Shown: piece after piece, positions 6,863 through 12,844 of the stretch
Numbering within the stretch: the stretch's first letter is position 1
How the letters are laid out: every line of letters begins with the position of its first letter
Origin: JBDRGD01 sp043818095
Lineage (GTDB): Bacteria > Chloroflexota > Dehalococcoidia > Dehalococcoidales > RBG-16-60-22
Direction: 5' to 3'
Length of the DNA stretch: 27,657 nucleotides
Assembly: GCA_043818095.1 (NCBI GenBank)
Contig: JBDRGD010000075.1
Location: forward strand, 1-27,657
Notes under the pieces: generated by a model
Database searches by the model: none
What the model saw: the letters and a program-made list of their open reading frames with translations, nothing else
Told to the model about the DNA's origin: nothing
Made by a program: the position numbers and the translations under genes

Positions 6863-7717
6863 TTAAGTCAGGGCGGCGACACCGCCCGTGATATCCAGCA
6901 GTTCCGTAGTAATCGCCTCCTGGCGTGCCTTGTTGTAAGCCAGGGTCAGGTCGCCGACGAGCTCGTGGGCGTTATCCGTGGCGTTCCTCATCGCGACCAT
7001 CCGGGCCGACTGCTCGCTGGCGATAGCTTCCAGTATCGAATGATAAACCTGCATCTCCACGAAACGGGGCAGCAGGCTGCCCAGCACCGCCTCCGGGGAC
7101 GGCTCGTAGAGATAGTCCACGTTCTGTCCCGCCGGAATCTCCGCCGGCTCCACCGGCAGCAGCTGCTGGATGACCGGGTGCTGCACCGTGGTCGAGACGA
7201 AGCCGGCATAAGACAGATAGACCTTGTCCACCACGCCGCTCGTGTAATCATCGATAATGATGTGGGATATGGGCAGCGTGTCCAGGAGGACGGGATAATC
7301 CCCCAGCATGGTGAACTCCGCCCGGACATCCCGCCCCGTGCGCACCACAAACTCCAGCCCCTTCCGCCCGACGTTGATAAAGACGGCGGGCAGCGGCTGC
7401 TGCAGGACAAAGCTCCCTACACTGCGGTTCAGATTACCGTTCAGGCCGCCGCAGAGACCGCGGTCCGGGGTAATGTGCACCACGGCAATCCGCTTCACCG
7501 GACGTTGCTCAAGCAGGGGATGCAGGCGTCCCACCTGCGGCAGCGCCGCCAGAGACGCAATCACCTCACGGATTTTCTCGGAATAAGCACGTCCCGCCAG
7601 GCCGCGCTCCTGCGCCTTTCTCATCTTGGAAGCGGCAATCATCTCCATCGCCTTGGTGATCTTGGCGATGTTCTGGACGCTGCGGATGCGGCGGCGGATA
7701 GTACGAATGCTCGGCAT
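6863..7717 (-). CDS. atpG: F1F0 ATP synthase gamma subunit
   Basis: The gamma subunit is the rotating central shaft of F1, here 284 residues, a normal length. The N-terminal helix begins M-P-S-I-R-T-I-R-R-R-I-R-S-V-Q-N and continues K-I-T-K-A-M-E-M-I-A-A-S-K-M-R-K-A, the strongest family signature. The central Rossmann-like part has I-T-P-D-R-G-L-C-G-G-L-N. The C-terminal helix contains E-Q-S-A-R-M-V-A-M-R-N-A-T-D-N-A and ends I-T-T-E-L-L-D-I-T-G-G. The ATG directly follows the atpA stop (TAA-ATG, no gap), with AAGGT at the end of atpA as ribosome site. Confidence 0.97.
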   Translation of the reverse strand: MPSIRTIRRRIRSVQNIAKITKAMEMIAASKMRKAQERGLAGRAYSEKIREVIASLAALPQVGRLHPLLEQRPVKRIAVVHITPDRGLCGGLNGNLNRSVGSFVLQQPLPAVFINVGRKGLEFVVRTGRDVRAEFTMLGDYPVLLDTLPISHIIIDDYTSGVVDKVYLSYAGFVSTTVQHPVIQQLLPVEPAEIPAGQNVDYLYEPSPEAVLGSLLPRFVEMQVYHSILEAIASEQSARMVAMRNATDNAHELVGDLTLAYNKARQEAITTELLDITGGVAALT

Positions 7718-9232
7718 TTAATCTACCTTGAACGTCTCCTTGAATTCCTTGAGGGCTTTCTTCAAAGCCTCTTCCGTTTCCGGCTTGATATCCTTTTCCT
7801 TGAGGATGGCCTTACCCACCGCGGCGTGGCTCGTCTCCAGGAAGCTGCTGAACTCACTTTCAAAAGCCCTCATCCGGTTCACCGGGACATCATCCAGATA
7901 GCCGTTGATGACCCCGTACATCACCGCCACCTGCTTTTCCACGGGTATCGGGCTGAACTGCTGCTGTTTCAGGATTTCCGTAATCCGCTCGCCGCGGTCC
8001 AGCTGGGCGCGGGTGGCCTTGTCCAGCTCGGCGGTGCCGAACTGGGCGAAAGCCGCCAGCTCCCGGTACTGCGCCAGCTCCAGCCGGAGCCGCGCCGCTA
8101 CCTTCTTCATGGCGGCGGTCTGCGCCGCGCTGCCGACGCGGGAAACGGAAAGCCCCGCGTTCACCGCCGGCTTGATACCGGCATTGAACAGGTCCGCTTC
8201 CAGGTAAATCTGGCCATCCGTGATGGAGATAACGTTGGTGGGGATGTACGCCGAGAGGTCCGCGGCCTGCGTCTCGATAATCGGCAGCGCCGTCAGGGAG
8301 CCGCCGCCGTATTCCGTGGCGTACTTGGCGGCCCTTTCCAGCAAGCGGCTGTGCAGGTAGAAAACGTCCCCGGGGTAGGCTTCCCGCCCCGGCGGGCGGT
8401 GCAGCAGCAGGGAAAGCTGCCGGTATGCCCAGGCGTGCTTGGTAAGGTCGTCGTAAATAATCAGGGCGTCCTTGCCCTGCTCCATGAACTCCTCGCCGAT
8501 GGCGCAGCCGGCGTACGGCGCCAGGTATTGCAGCGCCACGGAATCGGAGGCGTTCGCCGCGACGACGATGGTATGCTCCATCGCGCCGTGTGCTTCCAGC
8601 GTTGCCACCACCTGCGCCACCTTGGAGACCTTCTGCCCGATGGCGACGTAAATGCAGATAAGGTCGCCGCCCTTCTGGTTGATAATCGCGTCCAGCCCGA
8701 TGGCGCTCTTGCCGGTAGAGCGGTCGCCGATGATAAGCTCGCGCTGTCCCCGCCCGATGGGTATCATGCTGTCGATGGCTTTAATCCCGGTCTGGACCGG
8801 GGTGTCCACGGACTTGCGCATCACCACGTTGGGCGCTACGCGCTCCACGGGCCGCGTCTTCTTCGTCTTCAGGGGACCCCGCCCATCAATCGGGCGCCCC
8901 AGCGAGTCCACCACCCGGCCGATAAGGTCATCGCCCACCGGGACCTCCGCGATGCGCCCGGTGCTGCGCACCTCGTCCCCTTCCTTAATCTTGGTATAGT
9001 CCCCCAGGATAATGGCGGAAACGCTGTCCTCCTCCAGGGTCAGCGCAATCCCGATGATGTCATGGGGAAACTGCAGCAACTCGCTGTACTTGGCCCCGCT
9101 CAGCCCGTGAATACGGGCGATGCCATCACCAACCTCGAGGACGGTGCCCACGTCCACCATCGTAAGCCCGGTGCCGAACTGCTCTATCTGCTGTTTGATA
9201 ACGGCGACGATGTCCTGTCCTTTTCCTGCCAC
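7718..9232 (-). CDS. atpA: F1F0 ATP synthase alpha subunit
   Basis: This is the non-catalytic nucleotide-binding F1 subunit, 504 residues. It shows the N-terminal I-K-Q-Q-I-E helix, D-V-G-T-V-L-x-V-G-D-G-I-A (27-39), the P-loop G-D-R-S-T-G-K-S (169-176; commonly G-D-R-Q-T-G-K-T), and the arginine-finger region S-V-S-R-V-G-S-A-A-Q-T, where many homologues have G-G in place of G-S. The start is GTG, fixed by AGGAGG 9 nt upstream and by homologous N-termini. A 48-nt gap separates it from atpH, the longest spacing between neighbouring structural genes of the lower half of the operon, and the extra ribosome-site strength may raise its translation to match the three copies per enzyme. Confidence 0.98.
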   Translation of the reverse strand: MAGKGQDIVAVIKQQIEQFGTGLTMVDVGTVLEVGDGIARIHGLSGAKYSELLQFPHDIIGIALTLEEDSVSAIILGDYTKIKEGDEVRSTGRIAEVPVGDDLIGRVVDSLGRPIDGRGPLKTKKTRPVERVAPNVVMRKSVDTPVQTGIKAIDSMIPIGRGQRELIIGDRSTGKSAIGLDAIINQKGGDLICIYVAIGQKVSKVAQVVATLEAHGAMEHTIVVAANASDSVALQYLAPYAGCAIGEEFMEQGKDALIIYDDLTKHAWAYRQLSLLLHRPPGREAYPGDVFYLHSRLLERAAKYATEYGGGSLTALPIIETQAADLSAYIPTNVISITDGQIYLEADLFNAGIKPAVNAGLSVSRVGSAAQTAAMKKVAARLRLELAQYRELAAFAQFGTAELDKATRAQLDRGERITEILKQQQFSPIPVEKQVAVMYGVINGYLDDVPVNRMRAFESEFSSFLETSHAAVGKAILKEKDIKPETEEALKKALKEFKETFKVD

Positions 9233-9280
9233 CGATTCTACCTCCTGTTCCGCGCGAATGTCCTGGCACGGCGCGCCGCG

Positions 9281-9820
9281 TTAGCCGCCCGCACCGATAA
9301 GTTCCTTCTTTAAAGCCTGCAGGCTGCTGCGGGTGCTGCCGTCGAGGAGCCTGCCGTCAATCCGGGCGACGAACCCCCCGAGCACCGACGGGTCGGTCCG
9401 GAGCTGCATCTCCACCTTGCTTCCCGTCACTTTCGCCAGTGTCTTCCCCAGCTTTTCCTGCTGGTCAGTATCGAGCGGCGCTGCGGTCACGACCTCTGCC
9501 TGCAGGATGCCGCGGTGCCGGTAAAGCAGCTGCCGGTACCCGGCGGCGATGTCCCCGGTGATTTCCAGATGGTCCTTGAGAATCAGCAGCCCCACCAGGT
9601 TCAACGCCAGCGGAGTGATGCCCGGCAGCTTCTCCGCGAGCAGGAGGCTCTTCCCCTCGAACGCAAACTTGGGGTTCTCCAGGGCGGCCCGCACGGCAGG
9701 GTCACTGACCAGGGCGACTATCCGCTCCAGGTCCTTCTGCCAGACCTCCAGCCCTTTCGCCTCCAGGGCAATCTCAAAGACCGCCTGGGCGTAACGCCGG
9801 GCATAAGCTGTCTTGGCCAT
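9281..9820 (-). CDS. atpH: F1F0 ATP synthase delta subunit
   Basis: The delta subunit joins the top of F1 to the peripheral stalk. The 179-residue protein begins with the family pattern Y-A-R-R-Y-A-Q-A-V-F-E-I-A and ends with the signature region about residues 140-172: D-P-S-V-L-G-G-F-V-A-R-I-D-G-R-L-L-D-G-S, followed by a helix S-L-Q-A-L-K-K-E-L. The two-helical-domain architecture and length are normal. An AGGA ribosome site precedes the ATG, and the atpF stop is 6 nt upstream. It is a member of the atp operon. Confidence 0.96.
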   Translation of the reverse strand: MAKTAYARRYAQAVFEIALEAKGLEVWQKDLERIVALVSDPAVRAALENPKFAFEGKSLLLAEKLPGITPLALNLVGLLILKDHLEITGDIAAGYRQLLYRHRGILQAEVVTAAPLDTDQQEKLGKTLAKVTGSKVEMQLRTDPSVLGGFVARIDGRLLDGSTRSSLQALKKELIGAGG

Positions 9821-9826
9821 GCTTTC

Positions 9827-10342
9827 CTAAGACTTCTCCTTTTTCAGGGAGGCGCTCTCCTCGAGCACCTTGTCAATCAAATCCCGGTGCGCCTTCTTGT
9901 CCAGGGAACGGTCAATCACCTTCTCCGCCGCCCGAATCGTCAGGTCGGCAAACTCCTGGCGCAGCTCATTGATAGCTTCATCCCGCTCCCGCTGGATGTC
10001 ACCGCGGGCGCGAACGACGATTGTTTCCGCCTCGTGACGGGCGTCTTCCTTCGCCTTCTGCTTGAGCTCTTCACCGGCCTGCATGGCGCGGCTGATGCGC
10101 TCCTGACCTTCCCGGCCGGCAGCCTCCAGCTGCTTCTTGATTTCCGCCTCCGTTTTTTCCGTCTGCTTCCTGGTCGATTCCGCCTGGTCCATGCTCTCCT
10201 TCACCCGGCGGGAGCGCTCGTCAAGCATCTTAAGTACCCGCTTGTAGGCGAAGACGCGCAGCAGTACCAGCAGGATAGTGAAATTCACTATCTGCGCAAT
10301 CAGCACCGGCCAGTTAGCCATAATCTCAGCAAGCCCACCCAT
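9827..10342 (-). CDS. atpF: F1F0 ATP synthase b subunit
   Basis: The b subunit forms the peripheral stalk as a dimer. The 171-residue protein has one N-terminal membrane span (about 10-30, W-P-V-L-I-A-Q-I-V-N-F followed by a run of Ile/Leu/Val). A long charged, Ala/Glu/Lys/Arg/Gln-rich coiled coil follows to about residue 150, with R-A-A-E-K-V-I-D-R-S-L-D near the delta-binding end. A GAGGGGGT ribosome site lies just before the ATG. The 34-nt gap upstream leads to a 35-codon membrane ORF, described separately. Only one b-type gene is present, as in non-photosynthetic bacteria. Confidence 0.96.
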   Translation of the reverse strand: MGGLAEIMANWPVLIAQIVNFTILLVLLRVFAYKRVLKMLDERSRRVKESMDQAESTRKQTEKTEAEIKKQLEAAGREGQERISRAMQAGEELKQKAKEDARHEAETIVVRARGDIQRERDEAINELRQEFADLTIRAAEKVIDRSLDKKAHRDLIDKVLEESASLKKEKS

Positions 10343-10376
10343 GACAACCCCCTCTGGTTATTGGTCTGAGGTTAGC

Positions 10377-10484
10377 CTACATTCCCAGTACGGCAGCAAC
10401 AATCAGCCCGGTCAGAATCAATGCCCCGAGCACTGCTGACGCGATGATAACACCGATAGAAAGAGGAATCCCTTCCTGTCCCAT
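10377..10484 (-). CDS. 35-residue membrane peptide between atpE and atpF (unannotated, unknown function)
   Basis: A short frame, ATG to TAG, fills the gap between atpE and atpF. It has a ribosome site (GGAGGGAGAG) ending about 4 nt before the ATG. The peptide starts M-G-Q-E-G-I-P-L and then has about 25 uninterrupted hydrophobic or small residues (I-G-V-I-I-A-S-A-V-L-G-A-L-I-L and onward to V-L-G-M). It has no Lys or Arg and only one acidic residue, and small residues G20, G26 and G34 are spaced along the helix. It would be a single membrane-spanning peptide. It is not a truncated c subunit: there is no polar A-R-N-P loop and no carboxylate in the span. Position and ribosome site argue for expression. 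A role in ATP synthase assembly or stability is inference. Confidence 0.6.
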   Translation of the reverse strand: MGQEGIPLSIGVIIASAVLGALILTGLIVAAVLGM

Positions 10485-10505
10485 AGCACTCTCCCTCCGT
10501 CCTGT

Positions 10506-10736
10506 TTAACCGACAAATACCAGTATGATGGACACTACCAGGGCATAGATGCCGATAGCTTCCGCGAAAGCGGTGACCAGAATCATGTTGGTCAGGATGG
10601 GACCGCTCGCCTCCGGGTTACGGGCAATACCCTGCAGGGCCGAATAGCCGATAAGCCCGATGCCCAGTGCCGGTCCCAGGAAGCCCAGGCTCGCCGCCAG
10701 CCCCACCGCCAGAAGTTTCATCGATGCCGGATCCAT
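10506..10736 (-). CDS. atpE: F1F0 ATP synthase c subunit
   Basis: This 76-residue proteolipid forms the rotor ring. Two membrane helices (about 7-33 and 46-74) flank the polar loop A-R-N-P-E (38-42). The ion-carrying carboxylate is E59 in F-A-E-A-I-G-I-Y. The residues that make up a sodium site in Na+ enzymes are not present: the Gln of helix 1 aligns with I26, and the Ser-Thr after the Glu are Ala-Ile. Proton coupling is therefore inferred. The helix-1 glycine motif is relaxed (G21-x3-G25-x-G27-x2-G30). AGGAGGT lies 5 nt before the ATG, a strong site that fits the high copy number of this subunit. Confidence 0.97.
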   Translation of the reverse strand: MDPASMKLLAVGLAASLGFLGPALGIGLIGYSALQGIARNPEASGPILTNMILVTAFAEAIGIYALVVSIILVFVG

Positions 10737-10764
10737 GTTCTACCTCCTATTTAATATTATTATG

Positions 10765-11697
10765 TTAATGTTGACCGTGTGCCGTCGCCAGGGTCAGAAA
10801 TACCAGTGTCAGACCCGCGAAGATAAGGGCCTGCACGAAGCCGACCAGTATCTCCAGCAGGTAAAAAATATCGCTGAAAAGAAAAGGAGCTAAAAACGTA
10901 ATCATCAGGAGCAGTATCTCCCCGGCGGTCATGTTGCCGAAAAGCCGGAAGGTAAAGCTGATGACGCGGCTCAGTTCGCTGACCAGTTCCACGACGCCGA
11001 CGAAGATGCTGATGAACCCCGAAAAGATGCTGCCCAGTCCGGCCTTGAGCTTGCCGGTCAGGAGCTGCCCGATTCCCCTCAGAAACTGCCCGAAGCTGAA
11101 GAATTTTCCCAGATACTTGATACCCAGCGCTCTCAACCCGTAGTATTCCACGCAGGCGAAGGAAACCAGGGCGATGGCCAGCGGGGTATAAATGTCCGTG
11201 TTCGCGCCCCGCAGCAGCTCGAGGTGATGGCCCTCCGCATTGACCACCGCGATGGAGCCGAAACCGGGGATGAGAGAGAGCCAGGCATTGAAGATAACGA
11301 AGAGAAAAATCGTCGCCACCACCGGGAAAAACTTCCGCCCGTTCTCCTCGCCGGCGACGCTCCGGCAGAAGTTGTAGAGCGAGCCGATCATGAACTCGAA
11401 GACGCTCTGCAACCGTCCCGGCACCAGCTTCATGTTCCGCGTGGCGACCACGGAGAATATTACCAGGAAAGCCATCGTCACCCAGGTGGCGATAATGCTG
11501 TTGGTGATAGGGAAGCCCAGGACATGAAACACGGTGGCGGCGGGCAGGCTTATCTCCGGCTGCTCGATGGTGAAAGGCAGATGGACACTTTTGAAGAGAG
11601 GGCCGCTGATAACACCGACAACGACAAGACCAATGGTAACCAGTGCGATAAGTATCAATACCGGGAAAGAGCAGCCGAGGGCGCCCTTTTTCGCCAC
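10765..11697 (-). CDS. atpB: F1F0 ATP synthase a subunit
   Basis: The a subunit provides the proton half-channels. It has several membrane segments and the essential arginine, R251 in S-F-T-F-R-L-F-G-N-M-T-A-G-E, plus a C-terminal helix with F-V-Q-A-L-I-F-A-G-L-T-L-V-F-L. I place the start at the GTG at 11697 (310 residues), one base after the atpI stop. AAGGAG lies 10 nt upstream of it, whereas an in-frame GTG at 11727 has no ribosome site and overlaps atpI by 29 nt. The N-terminal extension (about 1-60) includes an extra hydrophobic stretch before the conserved core. It is the second gene of the atp operon. Confidence 0.95.
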   Translation of the reverse strand: MAKKGALGCSFPVLILIALVTIGLVVVGVISGPLFKSVHLPFTIEQPEISLPAATVFHVLGFPITNSIIATWVTMAFLVIFSVVATRNMKLVPGRLQSVFEFMIGSLYNFCRSVAGEENGRKFFPVVATIFLFVIFNAWLSLIPGFGSIAVVNAEGHHLELLRGANTDIYTPLAIALVSFACVEYYGLRALGIKYLGKFFSFGQFLRGIGQLLTGKLKAGLGSIFSGFISIFVGVVELVSELSRVISFTFRLFGNMTAGEILLLMITFLAPFLFSDIFYLLEILVGFVQALIFAGLTLVFLTLATAHGQH

Positions 11698-11698
11698 C

Positions 11699-11923
11699 CT
11701 AGCCGTTCTCCTTGTCTTCCCCGTCACGGAGGAGAGGTAATAGCATCTGATAAACGCCGTATCCCGCCACTATCAGTCCCAAAAACAGGCCAACCATCAT
11801 AAAAATCGGCTTTGTGCTGAATCTGGAATCAACCCAAAGACCGGCAGCCACTCCGAGCAGGAGACAAATCCCGACGAAGAACCCCACTCCCACCAGCCGC
11901 AGTGCCGCTTGCCACCCGCTCAT
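11699..11923 (-). CDS. atpI: AtpI/AtpZ-type small membrane protein of the ATP synthase operon
   Basis: This 74-residue protein has two hydrophobic spans (about 8-30 and 40-64). The first has G-V-A-A-G-L-W-V-D-S-R-F and the second G-L-F-L-G-L-I-V-A-G-Y-G-V-Y. This two-helix layout with a W-x-D-x-x-F turn matches the ATPase_gene1 family found at the head of atp operons. Members assist c-ring or enzyme assembly and, in some bacteria, magnesium uptake; the exact role here is not known. It is the first gene behind the atp promoter. The ribosome site is weak (only GAGA well upstream of the ATG). Confidence 0.85.
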   Translation of the reverse strand: MSGWQAALRLVGVGFFVGICLLLGVAAGLWVDSRFSTKPIFMMVGLFLGLIVAGYGVYQMLLPLLRDGEDKENG

Positions 11924-11953
11924 GCCGGTTATTCACAAATTCTCGCCGCAAAA

Positions 11954-11983
11954 ATCATACCAAATCCGGCCAGATTTGGTCAA
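11954..11983 (-). promoter_or_regulatory. Promoter of the ATP synthase operon
   Basis: On the minus strand TTGACC (-35, 11978-11983), an 18-nt spacer and TATGAT (-10, 11954-11959) lie 30 nt before the atpI ATG. It is the only good promoter between the upstream terminator and atpI. The spacer is filled by an inverted repeat, listed separately. Confidence 0.75.
11960..11979. repeat. 20-bp near-palindrome filling the atp promoter spacer (candidate operator)
   Basis: The plus strand reads CCAAATCCGGCCAGATTTGG, which differs from its own reverse complement only at one symmetric pair: arms CCAAATC and GATTTGG are perfect. It covers the whole 18-nt spacer and the last two bases of the -35 box, so a bound dimer would block RNA polymerase. 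Confidence 0.6.
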
Positions 11984-12021
11984 GCTTTTCCGCCCCGCCC
12001 TCTGTATCTCTATCCCACTAT

Positions 12022-12049
12022 AAAAAAGACCCCGGCATTAACCGGGGTC
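12022..12049 (-). terminator. Rho-independent terminator of the DUF151 nuclease gene
   Basis: On the minus strand an 8-bp GC-rich stem (GACCCCGG and CCGGGGTC) with a 6-nt loop is followed by six T. It lies 22 nt after the stop of the upstream gene and separates it from the atp promoter. Confidence 0.9.
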
Positions 12050-12071
12050 CGGGCTCTCAATTTCACGGCTT

Positions 12072-12623
12072 TTAAGATTTGCGCTTGTCGAAGTCGTCCA
12101 GGTCCAGGGTGTTAATAAAGTCGTAAAAAGCGGACATCTTGTGCCGCATCTCGTCCTCGCTGAGGTTCTTCTCGTCCTTGCCGCCTTCTTCTTTGTCGCC
12201 CAGCAGCGGCTTCCCGGTCTCGCTGTCCATGAGAATCCCCGCTTTGTCCAGTACGGCCTCGTCCGCATAGACCGGGGACTCGGTACGCACCGCCAGCGCC
12301 AGCGCGTCGCTGGGACGGGAGTCAATCTCTATCTGCTCCCCTTCCACGTTAAGCACAATCCGGGCATAAAAAGTATCGCTCTTCAGGTCGTTGACCAGGA
12401 TATGCTTCACGGTCGCCCCCAGGGACTCGATGACGCTCAGCATCAGGTCATGGGTGAGCGGGCGGGGCACCGTCGCTCCCTGGAGCTTTACCGCGATGGC
12501 GTCCGCCTCCGCGGGTCCTATCCAGATGGGCAGATAACGGTCGGCTTCCTTCTCGCGGAGAATCACCACACGCTGATAATTCATCAGACTCACCCGGATG
12601 CTGTCAATCGTCATCTCAATCAT
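12072..12623 (-). CDS. Bifunctional nuclease (BFN/DUF151) domain protein
   Basis: This is a 183-residue protein. The BFN domain spans about residues 1-135, with recognisable stretches L-P-I-W-I-G-P-A-E-A-D-A-I, R-P-L-T-H-D-L-M, and I-D-S-R-P-S-D-A-L-A-L-A-V-R. Plant and some bacterial members have DNase/RNase activity; most bacterial ones are uncharacterised. The C-terminal tail (about 136-183) is highly charged and ends in K-R-K-S, and no clear UVR motif is visible. The gene is monocistronic, with its own promoter (TTGACA/TAGAAT) and a strong terminator. It is divergent from ppsA. The annotation is by family; the substrate is unknown. Confidence 0.88.
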   Translation of the reverse strand: MIEMTIDSIRVSLMNYQRVVILREKEADRYLPIWIGPAEADAIAVKLQGATVPRPLTHDLMLSVIESLGATVKHILVNDLKSDTFYARIVLNVEGEQIEIDSRPSDALALAVRTESPVYADEAVLDKAGILMDSETGKPLLGDKEEGGKDEKNLSEDEMRHKMSAFYDFINTLDLDDFDKRKS

Positions 12624-12662
12624 GAATCAGTCTCTCCCCGTGTCTCATCCGCTCTAAAGGTA

Positions 12663-12691
12663 ATTCTATGTCAGATTACCTGCCCTGTCAA
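12663..12691 (-). promoter_or_regulatory. Promoter of the DUF151 nuclease gene
   Basis: On the minus strand a perfect TTGACA (12686-12691), a 17-nt spacer and TAGAAT (12663-12668) lie about 40 nt before the start codon. Confidence 0.8.
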
Positions 12692-12699
12692 ATAGCCGG

Positions 12700-12712
12700 T
12701 GACCGCCGGTCA
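12700..12712. repeat. Perfect 13-nt inverted repeat just upstream of the DUF151 -35 box
   Basis: TGACCG-C-CGGTCA is perfectly symmetric around one base. It sits 8 nt upstream of the -35 box of the minus-strand promoter, in the shared divergent region with ppsA. It is a candidate regulator site. Confidence 0.4.
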
Positions 12713-12753
12713 GGTGAAATGGGCGTGGTAATACCGGTTAAAAATAAAACCGT

Positions 12754-12785
12754 CCGGCAGGTAAATGTGCAAACCGGCAAGTTAT
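12754..12785 (+). repeat. Imperfect direct repeats 20 bp apart upstream of the ppsA -10 box
   Basis: CCGGCAGGTAAAT (from 12754) and CCGGCAAGTTAT (from 12774) start exactly 20 bp apart, about two helix turns. The second ends at the extended -10 of ppsA, where a -35 box would otherwise be expected, so the repeats could bind an activator. Confidence 0.35.
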
Positions 12786-12793
12786 GGTATAAT
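12785..12793 (+). promoter_or_regulatory. Extended -10 promoter of ppsA-dgt-dnaG-rpoD
   Basis: TGG followed by a perfect TATAAT (12788-12793) forms an extended -10 box. No acceptable -35 hexamer is seen at 16-18 nt. It lies about 50 nt before the ppsA ATG. It is the only good promoter I see for the four-gene series. Confidence 0.65.
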
Positions 12794-12844
12794 AAACAGC
12801 GTTAAAACCAGACATAGACTCAGATAAGGAGGAACTGTCCTGTT

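Noticed and set aside
6845..9313. 822-codon plus-strand frame opposite atpG and atpA
   Set aside because: It covers two unmistakable genes on the other strand and its protein is rich in His, Arg, Gln and Leu without any recognisable domain.
11698..11727. GTG start of atpB at 11727
   Set aside because: No ribosome site precedes it (the upstream bases are CTCCTCC) and it would overlap atpI by 29 nt; GTG 11697 has AAGGAG.
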